DNA of 64,000 bases from Clostridium transplantifaecale. Lineage in GTDB: Bacteria; Bacillota; Clostridia; Lachnospirales; Lachnospiraceae. The position numbers were made by a program, and so were the translations under genes. The first letter of the stretch is position 1, and each line of letters begins with the position of its first letter. The stretch is taken from positions 124,001-188,000 of the forward strand of contig NZ_UYZY01000005.1 in the NCBI RefSeq assembly GCF_900626075.1. Direction: 5' to 3'. Shown piece by piece: positions 9,217 to 17,690 of the stretch. Under the pieces are notes generated by a model. The model had not been told where the DNA came from, ran no database searches, and worked only from the letters and a program-made list of their open reading frames with translations.

Positions 9217-9288
9217 TTTTGTCACTATCTGATGATGCCAAATGCATTTTTGTTTCAGTTGAATTATACGGTGCGGCGGGGCTATAAT
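9217..9288 (+). promoter_or_regulatory. MtlR operator and sigma-A promoter of mtlF
   Basis: TTTTGTCAC at 9217-9225 and TGCCAAA at 9236-9242 form an operator-like dyad, followed by TTGAAT (9259-9264), an 18-bp spacer and TATAAT (9283-9288). Layout and spacer end match the mtlA promoter. Confidence 0.6.
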
Positions 9289-9357
9289 TGAGACATAAAA
9301 GGGAACAAAAAAACACCGGAACGGGAAAACCTGTAGACAATGAGGAGGAATAAGAAA

Positions 9358-9831
9358 ATGTTTGGTTTTGGAAAGAAAAAAGAACAGGCTGAAAAAATTC
9401 AGAAACCGGAGCTTTTAGAGAAGAAAAATATCCGTTTAAACTGCAGCCCGATGCCGAAGGATGACGTAATCCGGGCGGTGGGACAGCTCCTTTGCGACAG
9501 CGGGTATGTAAATGAAGGTTATATCGATGCAATGATAAAAAGGGAGCTTTCATTCCCTACCAATATAGGAAACGGAATTGCGCTTCCCCATGGAGTCGAG
9601 GAAGCAAAGAAAGAGATTAAACAGTCCGGAATTGCAGTAATGGTATTCCCGGAAGGCACCGACTGGGGGACCGAGAAGGTCAATCTTGTAATCGGAATCG
9701 CCGGAGTAGGGGAGGAGCATCTGGAAATCCTCTCAACCATTGCAGAAAAGATGGCGACGCCGGAGGCTGTCGAGGAACTGATTAAAGGCAGCGAGGATGA
9801 TATCTACGCCACATTTACAACAAAAGCGTGA
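9358..9831 (+). CDS. mtlF: PTS mannitol-specific EIIA component
   Basis: A 157-residue soluble EIIA of the fructose/mannitol class. The active-site His lies in NGIALPHGVEEAKK; the usual C-terminal features (VNLVIGIAGVGEEHLEIL) follow. It passes phosphate from HPr to the EIIB domain of MtlA. Start: AGGAGG overlaps an upstream ATG at 9340, so ATG 9358 at proper spacing is preferred. It is co-transcribed with the dehydrogenase 90 bp downstream. Confidence 0.93.
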   Translation: MFGFGKKKEQAEKIQKPELLEKKNIRLNCSPMPKDDVIRAVGQLLCDSGYVNEGYIDAMIKRELSFPTNIGNGIALPHGVEEAKKEIKQSGIAVMVFPEGTDWGTEKVNLVIGIAGVGEEHLEILSTIAEKMATPEAVEELIKGSEDDIYATFTTKA

Positions 9832-9921
9832 TGGAATCATTTTCAGAATGATGGAATTTAAAACTGGTAATCATAGATAATATAAGGATATCAAACAGAA
9901 CAATCATTGGAGGTTGAAAAT

Positions 9922-11184
9922 ATGAAAACAAAAGCAGTGAGAATGTATGGGCTCGATGACTTAAGATTAGAAGAATTTGAATTACCGGAGATAAAGGATG
10001 ATGAAATCCTTGTAAAGGTGATGAGTGACAGCATCTGCATGTCTACCTACAAGCTGGTTAAGCAGGGTAAAAAACATAAACGCGCTCCGCAGAACATTGA
10101 TACCAACCCGATTATCGTCGGACATGAATTTGCCGGAGATATCGTACAGGTGGGAAAGAAATGGCAGGATCAGTTCAAACCGGGACAGAAATTCTCCATC
10201 CAGCCGGCTATCAACTATCAGGGAAAACTGGACTCCCCGGGATATTCCTATGAATTTTGCGGCGGAGCCGCCACATACTGCATTATCCCTCACGAGGTAA
10301 TGGAGATGGGCTGCCTCTTAAATTACGACGGCGAGAGCTACTTCCAGGCATCCCTCGGAGAGCCGATGAGCTGTATAATCGGCGGATACCATGCTAATTA
10401 CCACACCAACAAAAAGAATTACGAGCATGCGATGGGAACAAAAGTGGACGGCAATATTTTAATCATGGGAGGCTGCGGCCCGATGGGCTTAGGAGCCGTA
10501 AGCTACGGCATCCAGTTTGAAAATAAGCCGAAACGGATCGTTGTAACCGATGTAAATGAGGACAGAATCAACCGCGCAAGAGAAGTGATTTCCGAGGCCC
10601 ACGCCAAGGAGATGGGAGTGGAACTCCACTATGTAAACACAGCGGCAATGGCAGATCCGATCGCTGAGCTTATGGATATTACGGAAGGTTTGGGATATGA
10701 TGACGTATTCGTATACGCCCCAATCAGACAGGTAGCCGAGATGGGAGATAAACTGCTGGCATTTGACGGCTGCATGAATTTCTTTGCAGGCCCGACCGAC
10801 AGCCAGTTTTCAGCAGAGATTAATCTCTACAACTGCCACTATACAAGCACCCATATCATGGGAACCACAGGCGGCAATACGGATGATCTGATTGAGGCCA
10901 ACGACCTGTCTGCAAAAGGCGTGATTGAGCCGGCCGTTATGGTAACCCACGTAGGCGGAATCGACAGCATTGCGGAGGCCACAAAGAACCTTCCATCCAT
11001 TCCGGGAGGAAAGAAGCTGACGTACACACAGTTTGAGATGCCGCTGACGGCCATCGACGACTTTGCTAAGCTGGGAGAAACGGATCCGCTTTATAAGAAG
11101 CTGGATGAGTGCTGCAAGGCCCACAAAGGCCTCTGGAACGCCGAAGCGGAGAAAGTTCTGTTTGAACATTTCGGAGTAAAATAA
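9922..11184 (+). CDS. Zinc-type medium-chain dehydrogenase of the mannitol locus (sorbose-1-phosphate reductase-like)
   Basis: A 420-residue MDR-superfamily alcohol dehydrogenase. The GroES-like part has IVGHEFAGDIVQVG, the classical GHE of the catalytic zinc site; the Rossmann part has ILIMGGCGPMGLGAV. The residue normally in the first zinc ligand position is in DSICMSTYKL, where Cys is present. Family members are labelled L-sorbose 1-phosphate reductase or zinc-binding dehydrogenase. No classical mtlD (long-chain mannitol-1-phosphate 5-dehydrogenase) is in the locus, so this enzyme is the likely oxidant of mannitol 1-phosphate to fructose 6-phosphate; that is inference from position. Start ATG 9922 follows GGAGG at 9906-9910. 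Confidence 0.75.
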   Translation: MKTKAVRMYGLDDLRLEEFELPEIKDDEILVKVMSDSICMSTYKLVKQGKKHKRAPQNIDTNPIIVGHEFAGDIVQVGKKWQDQFKPGQKFSIQPAINYQGKLDSPGYSYEFCGGAATYCIIPHEVMEMGCLLNYDGESYFQASLGEPMSCIIGGYHANYHTNKKNYEHAMGTKVDGNILIMGGCGPMGLGAVSYGIQFENKPKRIVVTDVNEDRINRAREVISEAHAKEMGVELHYVNTAAMADPIAELMDITEGLGYDDVFVYAPIRQVAEMGDKLLAFDGCMNFFAGPTDSQFSAEINLYNCHYTSTHIMGTTGGNTDDLIEANDLSAKGVIEPAVMVTHVGGIDSIAEATKNLPSIPGGKKLTYTQFEMPLTAIDDFAKLGETDPLYKKLDECCKAHKGLWNAEAEKVLFEHFGVK

Positions 11185-11240
11185 GTTTTATATATGGCAG
11201 TGAAAAGCACGCTTCGCGAACTTTTCATTGCCAATCAACA

Positions 11241-11292
11241 AAAAGAGACAGGCGCCAGATGTTTAATCATCTGCCGCTCCGTCTCTTTTTTG
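11241..11292. terminator. Bidirectional terminator
   Basis: AAAAGAGAC-agg-CG-CCAGATG-tttaat-CATCTG-C-CG-cTCC-GTCTCTTTTTT hairpin with A-run before and T-run after, between the dehydrogenase (+) and the DUF378 gene (-). Confidence 0.8.
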
Positions 11293-11322
11293 TAACCATT
11301 ATATTGCGTAAATAACAGGGGA

Positions 11323-11526
11323 TTATTTCTCCTGTGTCACAGGGCCGTAGAAGCCGATGAGATATAATCCGCAGATCCCTACCAGGGCGTAAATGACTTT
11401 GGACAGCATGGAAGCGGAACCAAAGAGATAGGAAACAAGGTTAAAATTAAAGAACCCGATCAGTCCCCAGTTGATTGCACCAATAATGGCTATGGTGAGA
11501 GCAATTACATTTATAGTTTTCTGCAT
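11323..11526 (-). CDS. DUF378 family small membrane protein
   Basis: A 67-residue protein with two hydrophobic segments (VIALTIAIIGAINWGLIGFF; VIYALVGICGLYLIGFYG). The INWGLIG phrase followed by a second segment ending in a short polar tail is characteristic of DUF378. Function unknown. ATG 11526 follows GAAAGGATGGTAG. It is transcribed alone. Confidence 0.8.
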   Translation of the reverse strand: MQKTINVIALTIAIIGAINWGLIGFFNFNLVSYLFGSASMLSKVIYALVGICGLYLIGFYGPVTQEK

Positions 11527-11680
11527 ATTCTACCATCCTTTCCTGTATGCGGATTTCTCCGTTTTGCTTATTATTGTCCGGAGAGTAAAAAAATATACGG
11601 ACCTTCCAGGAAATTTTTAGTAATTGCACAAAAAATTGAAAAAACCGGCCCGATTTTCGGGCAAAAAGCAGAGAATCAAC

Positions 11681-11709
11681 TTGAAGTAAGATCCCATTTA
11701 TTGTAAGAT
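11681..11709 (+). promoter_or_regulatory. Probable promoter of the chemosensory operon
   Basis: TTGAAG, a 17-bp spacer and TAAGAT, about 100 bp before the first CheW-like gene. A small GCCCGATTTTCGGGC hairpin lies just upstream (11648-11662). No sigma-D (motility) consensus was seen. Confidence 0.5.
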
Positions 11710-11812
11710 AGAACGAGGAGTTAACAAGCTGAAGAATCAGAATCTTACAGTCAGAGGACGGAAGCATTTAAGTTTAAAACGAAATCTGAAAAGTTAGAAA
11801 AGGAGGGGCTTT

Positions 11813-12199
11813 ATGATAAAAACATTTTTGTGTTTTGAATTAGAAGCTGCTCTTTTTTTGATTCCGCTTGAACTTGTAAAGCATATTCTTCCGGGAAAAG
11901 AAGACGACGGGGGTAAGGTTGTCTATGGCGGCAATGAGGTGTGCCCTTTTGATCTGTGCAGTCTGTGGGGCAAAAGCGCCGGTATTTTTGGGAAATATAT
12001 GATACTCCTGAACCGGGAGGACTGTCTCTGCGGATTCCGGGCCGATGAAATCATGGGGATTTTTGAACTGGACGCCTCCGGCCTGAAGGAGATGCCGGAA
12101 GAAGTGACGGAGGGAAATGGTTCCCGCCTCAGGCGCGCGGCATATGTGGAGAGCCTCGATGCATGGGCGTTTGTCATAGAGACAAGCATACTTTTATAA
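11813..12199 (+). CDS. Short CheW-like protein 1
   Basis: A 128-residue protein whose pattern (FLCFELEAALFLIPLELVKHIL; VCPFDLCSLWG; GKYMILLNREDCLCGFRADEIMG) resembles a CheW/SH3-like coupling domain reduced in length. First gene of the che operon; AAGGAGGGGCTTT precedes the start. Canonical CheW proteins are about 150 residues, and one such protein is encoded at the operon end, so this is probably an accessory coupling or array protein. The call is by weak resemblance and context. Confidence 0.5.
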   Translation: MIKTFLCFELEAALFLIPLELVKHILPGKEDDGGKVVYGGNEVCPFDLCSLWGKSAGIFGKYMILLNREDCLCGFRADEIMGIFELDASGLKEMPEEVTEGNGSRLRRAAYVESLDAWAFVIETSILL

Positions 12200-12213
12200 C
12201 GGAGGCAGCGAAG

Positions 12214-12519
12214 ATGGCCGAAGAGAAAAGAAAAATTCTCAGATTATATTCCGGGGACGGATATGGTGAGGTTTTGATGGAACAGATTGGAAGAATCCTG
12301 CCGAAGCCCCGTGTGATTAAAGTACCGGGAGCGCCGGACGGTATTGCGGGCATGGTATATTTCCACGGCCGGCTTATCGCAGTAAAATATCTGGATGGAG
12401 CGCAGCACAAAGAGGAGTTTGGGTGTGCCGTACTGATGATCCGGGAAGACGGCAGCCTCTGGGGACTGCTGGCAGACGAGTTGTCCGGAGGTGAGCGGTT
12501 TGATACGGTTTACGAGTAA
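12214..12519 (+). CDS. Short CheW-like protein 2
   Basis: A 101-residue protein. Phrases EQIGRILPKPRVIKVPGAPDGIAGMVYFHGRLIAVKYLD resemble the CheW core (VPGAP-GVRG--N-RG-VIPV-DL). Only about half a CheW domain is present. ATG 12214 follows ACGGAGGCAGCGAAG. It follows protein 1 by 14 bp and overlaps cheR. It may work together with protein 1 as a split coupling module; that is inference. Confidence 0.5.
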   Translation: MAEEKRKILRLYSGDGYGEVLMEQIGRILPKPRVIKVPGAPDGIAGMVYFHGRLIAVKYLDGAQHKEEFGCAVLMIREDGSLWGLLADELSGGERFDTVYE

Positions 12520-13309
12520 GGAGTTTGAACTCCTGATAAAGTATATGAATGGACAATATGGAATCGATCTTTCCCAAAAGAAAGTCATTGCAGAGTGCAG
12601 GATGAACCAGGAGATGGAAAAGAAAGGGATTACCTCCCTGAAACAATACATGGAGATGATGGAGGCGGACCGGACAGGAAGGATGAGGGCCGCCCTGCTG
12701 AACCGCCTTACGACGAACTACACATATTTTATGAGGGAACCGAAACATTTTGAATTCCTTGAGCAAAATATACTTCCCGAGTTCCGGCCGGAAACGGCGA
12801 AGTCGCCGTTCAGAGTCTGGTCTGCCGGCTGTTCCAGCGGGGAAGAGTGCTATACGCTGGCGATGCTGCTTCAAAATTATACTGACGGAGGGGGAGGTCT
12901 CCCTTCTTTTGAAATCCTCGGCACGGATCTTTCCGAGAGTGTGATAGGAAAAGCAAAAGAAGGACGGTACCCGCTCAGTGAGCTGGATGCGATACCGCTG
13001 TACTGGCAGCAGAAGTACTGCAGGAAGGAAAAGGACAAAGGCAGTTTTACAATCATTCCGAAGCTCAGGGAAAAGGTCAGATTTCAGATAATGAATCTTA
13101 TGAGACCCAATACGGGTATTGAGCGTTTTGAGCTGATTCTGTGCCGCAACGTGATGATCTATTTTGACGATGCGTCGCGTAAAAAATTAATAGAGAATTT
13201 ATACCGGGCGCTGAAACCGGGCGGCTATCTGTTTGTGGGCCATACCGAGCTGCTCCCCCGGGACCATGAACTGCTTACTTATGTGCGCCCGGCTGTCTAC
13301 AGAAAATAG
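12491..13309 (+). CDS. cheR: Chemotaxis protein methyltransferase
   Basis: About 272 residues. The CheR N-terminal domain (LIKYMNGQYGIDLSQKK) is followed by NYTYFMREPKHFEFLE, the SAM-binding motif RVWSAGCSSGEECYTLAM, ILGTDLSES and the FELILCRNVMIYFDD motif. It adds methyl groups to glutamates of the MCP using S-adenosylmethionine. Start is ambiguous: GTG 12491 has GGAG immediately upstream, while TTG 12500 lies 8 bases after GGAGG (12487-12491) and may be the true start. It overlaps the preceding gene, implying translational coupling. Confidence 0.92.
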   Translation: MSGLIRFTSKEFELLIKYMNGQYGIDLSQKKVIAECRMNQEMEKKGITSLKQYMEMMEADRTGRMRAALLNRLTTNYTYFMREPKHFEFLEQNILPEFRPETAKSPFRVWSAGCSSGEECYTLAMLLQNYTDGGGGLPSFEILGTDLSESVIGKAKEGRYPLSELDAIPLYWQQKYCRKEKDKGSFTIIPKLREKVRFQIMNLMRPNTGIERFELILCRNVMIYFDDASRKKLIENLYRALKPGGYLFVGHTELLPRDHELLTYVRPAVYRK

Positions 13310-13321
13310 AGGGAAATGCAT

Positions 13322-14332
13322 ATGGAAGAAATCAGGGTTGCAATTGTCGCGGAGACCGTAAGGATACAGGAAATGCTCAGGACCGCGCTGCAGTGCGATG
13401 GAATATCGGTCTCTGTCCTAAGAACCGGCCTGCGGCGGAATGGAACTCAGCCTGCCCCAGAGTATGATGCAGTAATACTGGGATGTGAGACCGCGGCGTT
13501 TTTTGAAGGGGAATACATGTCTGTCCACACATTCGGGAAAAAGGATAAACATCTTATCGCAGTCTGCGGGGATAGGAACGGAGAAAAATTTGCCCGTAAA
13601 AGCGGATGCGATTTTCTAAAGATGACGGCCATGGATACGGAACGCGGCAGGGATCTGTTCGCCAGGGAACTGATCATCAGGATCAAAGTGGGAAATTCCC
13701 AGGCAGGAAGAAACTTGTTGTGCGGACGGGAAGATAAAAACAGCCGTTTTTTAGTGGGAATCGGTTCATCGGCCGGAGGCCCCAAGGCGCTTCTCCGAGT
13801 TTTAAAAGACTTGCCGGCGGATACCTGCGGAATTCTGCTCGTACAGCATCTGAGCAGTGGATTTGCAAGAACCTTTGCACAATATATGGATTTACAGATT
13901 AAGATGAAGGTAAAAGAGGCTGAGACCGGAGAGATAATTCAGGACGGGACAGTTTATCTGGCTTCCGACGGCTGTCAGATGAGCGTGGGCAGGAGTGGTA
14001 TGGGATATGTCGTCAGAAATACTCCGGGAGAGAAAGTAAACGGCTTCGCACCCTCGGTCAACTATCTTTTTTCTTCCCTGGCCGGTGCGGCGGGGGAGAA
14101 TGCGATGGGAATGATTCTGACCGGCATGGGAGATGACGGAGCTAAGGGGTTACTGGAAATGAAAAATGCGGGAGCCTGCACCGTTGTCCAGGACAGGAGG
14201 ACGAGCGAAATTTATAATATGCCTTCGGCGGCGCTTGAGCTTGGAGGCGCGCAGAAGCAGCTTCCGTTAGACAGTATGGCCGGAGAGATAAGACGATTTT
14301 GTATACAGATGCGGGATAAAGAAAGGAGATAA
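13322..14332 (+). CDS. cheB: Protein-glutamate methylesterase with degenerate receiver domain
   Basis: About 336 residues. The C-terminal esterase domain carries the Ser of GIGSSAGGPKAL, the His of LLVQHLSSGFA and the Asp of ILTGMGDDGAKG, the CheB catalytic triad. It removes methyl (or amide) groups from MCP glutamates. The N-terminal receiver-like domain (1-120) lacks the usual acidic pair (IVAETV where VVDDS is usual) and shows no phosphoacceptor Asp at the end of strand 3 (AVILGCETA). The enzyme is thus probably not switched on by CheA phosphorylation. AGAGGGA precedes ATG 13322 at good spacing; ATG 13316 is too close. Confidence 0.9.
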   Translation: MEEIRVAIVAETVRIQEMLRTALQCDGISVSVLRTGLRRNGTQPAPEYDAVILGCETAAFFEGEYMSVHTFGKKDKHLIAVCGDRNGEKFARKSGCDFLKMTAMDTERGRDLFARELIIRIKVGNSQAGRNLLCGREDKNSRFLVGIGSSAGGPKALLRVLKDLPADTCGILLVQHLSSGFARTFAQYMDLQIKMKVKEAETGEIIQDGTVYLASDGCQMSVGRSGMGYVVRNTPGEKVNGFAPSVNYLFSSLAGAAGENAMGMILTGMGDDGAKGLLEMKNAGACTVVQDRRTSEIYNMPSAALELGGAQKQLPLDSMAGEIRRFCIQMRDKERR

Positions 14333-14338
14333 AACCGG

Positions 14339-14704
14339 ATGGAATCAAAGATAATGATTGTAGATGATGCAATGTTTATGAGAATGGTAATTAAAAGGGC
14401 GCTTAAAACAGTGGGATATGAGAATTTCACGGAGGTTGGCGATGGAAGAGAGGCGCTGGAACGCTATAAGGAGGTCCGGCCTGATCTGGTGCTTCTTGAT
14501 ATCACCATGCCGGAGAGATCCGGGCTGGAGGTTCTTGACGATATCCTGACTGAGGATCCCGGGGCAAGAGTCATCATGTGTTCCGCTCTGGGACAGGAAG
14601 CGGTCATTGCCCAGGCAATCCAGAGGGGAGCCAGGGATTTTATCGTGAAACCGTTTAAAGACGAGATGCTGGTGCAAATGGTCAAAGTCAATTTGCAGGC
14701 ATAG
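14339..14704 (+). CDS. cheY: CheY-type single-domain response regulator
   Basis: A 121-residue receiver domain: acidic pocket in IMIVDDAMFMR, phosphoacceptor Asp in LVLLDITMP, Thr/Ser switch in VIMCSALGQE and Lys in FIVKPFKDE. No output domain. It is the expected diffusible output of CheA, with CheC as its phosphatase. GAAAGGAGATAAAACCGG before ATG gives a strong ribosome binding site. Confidence 0.93.
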   Translation: MESKIMIVDDAMFMRMVIKRALKTVGYENFTEVGDGREALERYKEVRPDLVLLDITMPERSGLEVLDDILTEDPGARVIMCSALGQEAVIAQAIQRGARDFIVKPFKDEMLVQMVKVNLQA

Positions 14705-14776
14705 GATAAGACGGAAAAGAGAGAAGATAAGCAGGGGGCTGGAAAAGCAGATTAAAACTGCGTCCGGAACAACCCG

Positions 14777-16477
14777 GTGGAAGGGGATAGACGTAAGAAA
14801 ATGAAGAAGCTGAAGTTTAAGGATCTTAGGATTGGAAACAAATTACTGGTTTCCTATATGTCAATTATTTTACTGTATATTGTCACTGTGATGGCGGCTC
14901 TGTTTGGAGTTACAGAAACTTCCAGGACCCTGGATACATTCTATAAGAAGGCGTTTGCCATATCGTACACGGCTCAGGATATGAAGTCCTCCGTCCAGGG
15001 AATCGGAAGGTGCATTCTCGATGTGGCTACGAAAGTTACAGAGCAGGAAAAGATAGAAAAAATAAAAGAAGCCAGGAATATGGAATCGGTGCTGCTCAAA
15101 GGATATGATTATCTTGCGCAGAATCTGGAAAGCGACGAACTGCTTGTCGGTCTGAAAGGACAGATGGATAAGATCAATCCCGTCAGAGCGGAAGCGATCG
15201 GGCTTCTTGAGGAAAACCGCTATGAGGAGGCGATGGAACTTTACGATGCCGAGTATGAGCCGAATACCGAGGTGGAAAGGGAGTATCTTCAGAAAATCGC
15301 TGACAAATCCCTGGAGCGGGCCAAGATATACCTGGATAATGGCCATGACGTGAAACGGCGGATGAGCGGCATTATCACAGGACTTGCCGCTGTCGTCCTC
15401 ATTATTTCCACATTACTGTGGATTCGCATCACAAAAGGGATCACAGGCCCGGTTAAGGAAATCCAGGAGGCGGCCAGACAGATGGCTGAGGGGAATCTGG
15501 ATGCATGTGTAGCTTATGAATCGGGTGATGAATTAGGCGCTCTGTCGGACAGCGTGAGAGAGACTCTGGGTACGCTTAAGGCTTACGTATCCGACATAGA
15601 GAAGTGCTTATATGCCATCGGAAACGGCAAGCTTACCTATCGTTCAGAGATTACATATAAAGGCGATTTTGTTGCGGTCGGTCTGGCTATGGAGCAGATT
15701 ACGGAGCTTTTAAACAGGGCGATCCTGCAGATTGCCAATACGTCCGAACAGGTGGCGGGAGGTTCCGAGCAGGTGGCGGGCGGCGCTCAGATGCTGTCCC
15801 AGGGGTCTGTGGAACAGGCGGCCGTGATGCAGGAGCTGGCGGCCAGTATCAATGAAATTTCCGATAAGGTAAAACACAATGCCGACGATGCGGTGGCGGC
15901 CAGCCGGAAGGTTGATGAGGTGAACAGAATCGTTGCCGGGGGAGACCGCCACAAGACGGCCATGCTGGAGGCAATCGGCGATATCAGTGAGAATTCAAAG
16001 ACGATTGGAAAAATTGTGGAAGAGATTGAAGATATAGCGTTCCAGACCAACCTGCTGTCCCTGAATGCATCGGTGGAGGCAGCCAGGGCAGGTGAAGCAG
16101 GACGCGGATTTGCAGTCGTTGCCGCCGAGGTGCGCAATCTTGCCGTCAAGACGGCGGAGGCGTCCAGGATGATGGCGGAGCTGGCGGAACAGACCGGGGA
16201 TAAGGTGGACAAGGGCGCAGATGCGGCAGGAAAGACGGCGGAAGCGTTCGACCGGGTGGTACATGGAACCGGAGAAATCCTGACTATGATTGACCGGATT
16301 TCGGATGCCTCCGTACAGCAGGCTGATTCAGTACTTCAGATCAGGGAGAGTATCGAGCAGGTGATTTCCATTGTGCAGGATAACTCTGCGACGGCAGAGG
16401 AGAGCGCCGCGGCCAGTGAGGAACTGTCGGCGCAGGCTCAGATTATGAAACAGCTTGTGGAGGAATTTGAATTATAG
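14777..16477 (+). CDS. Methyl-accepting chemotaxis protein
   Basis: About 566 residues: transmembrane segment near residues 20-42, an extracellular four-helix-type sensor region of about 150 residues (rich in E/K/Y), a second transmembrane segment ([19 protein letters not shown]), a HAMP domain ([17 protein letters not shown]) and a long cytoplasmic coiled coil. The hairpin tip is conserved ([20 protein letters not shown] followed by [14 protein letters not shown]). It is the only receptor in the operon and presumably feeds the adjacent CheA. The ligand cannot be predicted. The start may be GTG 14777 or ATG 14801. Confidence 0.92.
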   Translation: MEGDRRKKMKKLKFKDLRIGNKLLVSYMSIILLYIVTVMAALFGVTETSRTLDTFYKKAFAISYTAQDMKSSVQGIGRCILDVATKVTEQEKIEKIKEARNMESVLLKGYDYLAQNLESDELLVGLKGQMDKINPVRAEAIGLLEENRYEEAMELYDAEYEPNTEVEREYLQKIADKSLERAKIYLDNGHDVKRRMSGIITGLAAVVLIISTLLWIRITKGITGPVKEIQEAARQMAEGNLDACVAYESGDELGALSDSVRETLGTLKAYVSDIEKCLYAIGNGKLTYRSEITYKGDFVAVGLAMEQITELLNRAILQIANTSEQVAGGSEQVAGGAQMLSQGSVEQAAVMQELAASINEISDKVKHNADDAVAASRKVDEVNRIVAGGDRHKTAMLEAIGDISENSKTIGKIVEEIEDIAFQTNLLSLNASVEAARAGEAGRGFAVVAAEVRNLAVKTAEASRMMAELAEQTGDKVDKGADAAGKTAEAFDRVVHGTGEILTMIDRISDASVQQADSVLQIRESIEQVISIVQDNSATAEESAAASEELSAQAQIMKQLVEEFEL

Positions 16478-16558
16478 AAAGCATGATGTGCGCAATAAAA
16501 GAAATGTATCTGTCTTTCAGGGATATATTCCAGGAGAAGCAGAGAAGAGAGGCAGCGG

Positions 16559-17182
16559 ATGGGGAAGTATTACAGTTTAAATGACAGTATGAGCGATATA
16601 CTCAGGGAGCTTGGTAATATTGGGAGCGGTAAAGCGGCGACTGCCCTGTCGGATCTGATGGGACATGCAATCGGAATGAAGATTCCGGCGGTAAATATCA
16701 GGGGATTTGAACAGGTTTCCAATATACTGGGAGGAACTGAAAATACCGCAGCCGGCGTTCTGATGGATTTAACCGGTGATATCCGGGGGATGTTCATGTT
16801 CCTGTGCAGTGAATCCTTTTTAAAAAGTGTCATAAAAGGAATGTTGGGGTGCGAGACGGAAAATGTTTTTACTCTGGATGAGATGGCTCTTTCGGCATTC
16901 AAGGAGATCGGAAATATCATGTGCTGCTGCTACATCAGCGCTCTGGCGGAAATGCTGGATATCACGATTGATGTGTCGGTTCCGGATGTAAATGTGGACA
17001 TGGTGGGAGCGCTTTTAAGTGTCCCAATGATCCGTATTGCGAATGTAAGTGATGAGTTTTTGTTTATAGAAACCGAGATCAGCACCGGCGGACTGTCGGA
17101 GCAGGGTTATGTCCTGTTCTTCCCGGAGCAGGAATCTCTGGAGAATATCGCTTCGATACTAGAGGAGAAATATGAAAAATAG
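16559..17182 (+). CDS. cheC: CheC-type CheY-P phosphatase
   Basis: A 207-residue protein with two copies of the CheC/FliY/CheX signature: SDILRELGNIGSGKAATAL near the start and ALSAFKEIGNIMCCCYISAL in the middle, each with the conserved Glu and Asn that dephosphorylate CheY-P. Proline follows each copy as expected. It overlaps cheD by 11 bp; CheC and CheD are known to bind each other. Confidence 0.92.
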   Translation: MGKYYSLNDSMSDILRELGNIGSGKAATALSDLMGHAIGMKIPAVNIRGFEQVSNILGGTENTAAGVLMDLTGDIRGMFMFLCSESFLKSVIKGMLGCETENVFTLDEMALSAFKEIGNIMCCCYISALAEMLDITIDVSVPDVNVDMVGALLSVPMIRIANVSDEFLFIETEISTGGLSEQGYVLFFPEQESLENIASILEEKYEK

Positions 17183-17654
17183 CCCGGTTAATGTGGGGAT
17201 TGCCTGTGCGCTTGTGGTGAAGGAGCCGGGGGCGCTGATTACTTATGCGCTGGGTTCCTGTGTGGGAGTCTGCCTTTTTGACAGAAAAAAGCATATTGCA
17301 GGCATGGCCCATATCATGCTGCCGTCTTACGAAGATGCAGCAGACCGTCAGAATTTATATAAATTTGCGGACAGTGGATGTGAACTCCTGCTCCGTTCCA
17401 TGCTCCGGCAGGGAGCCGGGCGTGACGATATCACCGCGAGGCTGGTGGGCGGAGCCAGAATGTTCCGCACCGGAGGTTCGATGGAAGGGATCGGTGAGCG
17501 GAATGTCAATGCGGTCAGGGAGACGCTGCACCGCCTGGGAATTCACATTACTGCGGAAGATACAGGGAAAGATTACGGAAGAACGGTAACTTTGGATTCG
17601 GTAACCGGGGAGGTAACCGTGAAAGCCGTCAACGGAGAGATTAAAAAAATTTGA
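17172..17654 (+). CDS. cheD: Chemoreceptor glutamine deamidase
   Basis: A 160-residue protein with the CheD catalytic Thr, Cys and His in TYALGSCVGVCLFD and GMAHIMLP. A central GG-rich block (RLVGGARMFRTGGSMEGIG) and NVNAVRETLHRLGI complete the fold. It converts receptor glutamines to glutamates and binds CheC. Start ATG 17172 lies within the end of cheC. Confidence 0.93.
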   Translation: MKNSPVNVGIACALVVKEPGALITYALGSCVGVCLFDRKKHIAGMAHIMLPSYEDAADRQNLYKFADSGCELLLRSMLRQGAGRDDITARLVGGARMFRTGGSMEGIGERNVNAVRETLHRLGIHITAEDTGKDYGRTVTLDSVTGEVTVKAVNGEIKKI

Positions 17655-17690
17655 CGGGCAGATGCCTGCCAAATGGAGGGAGAAAGAGAA

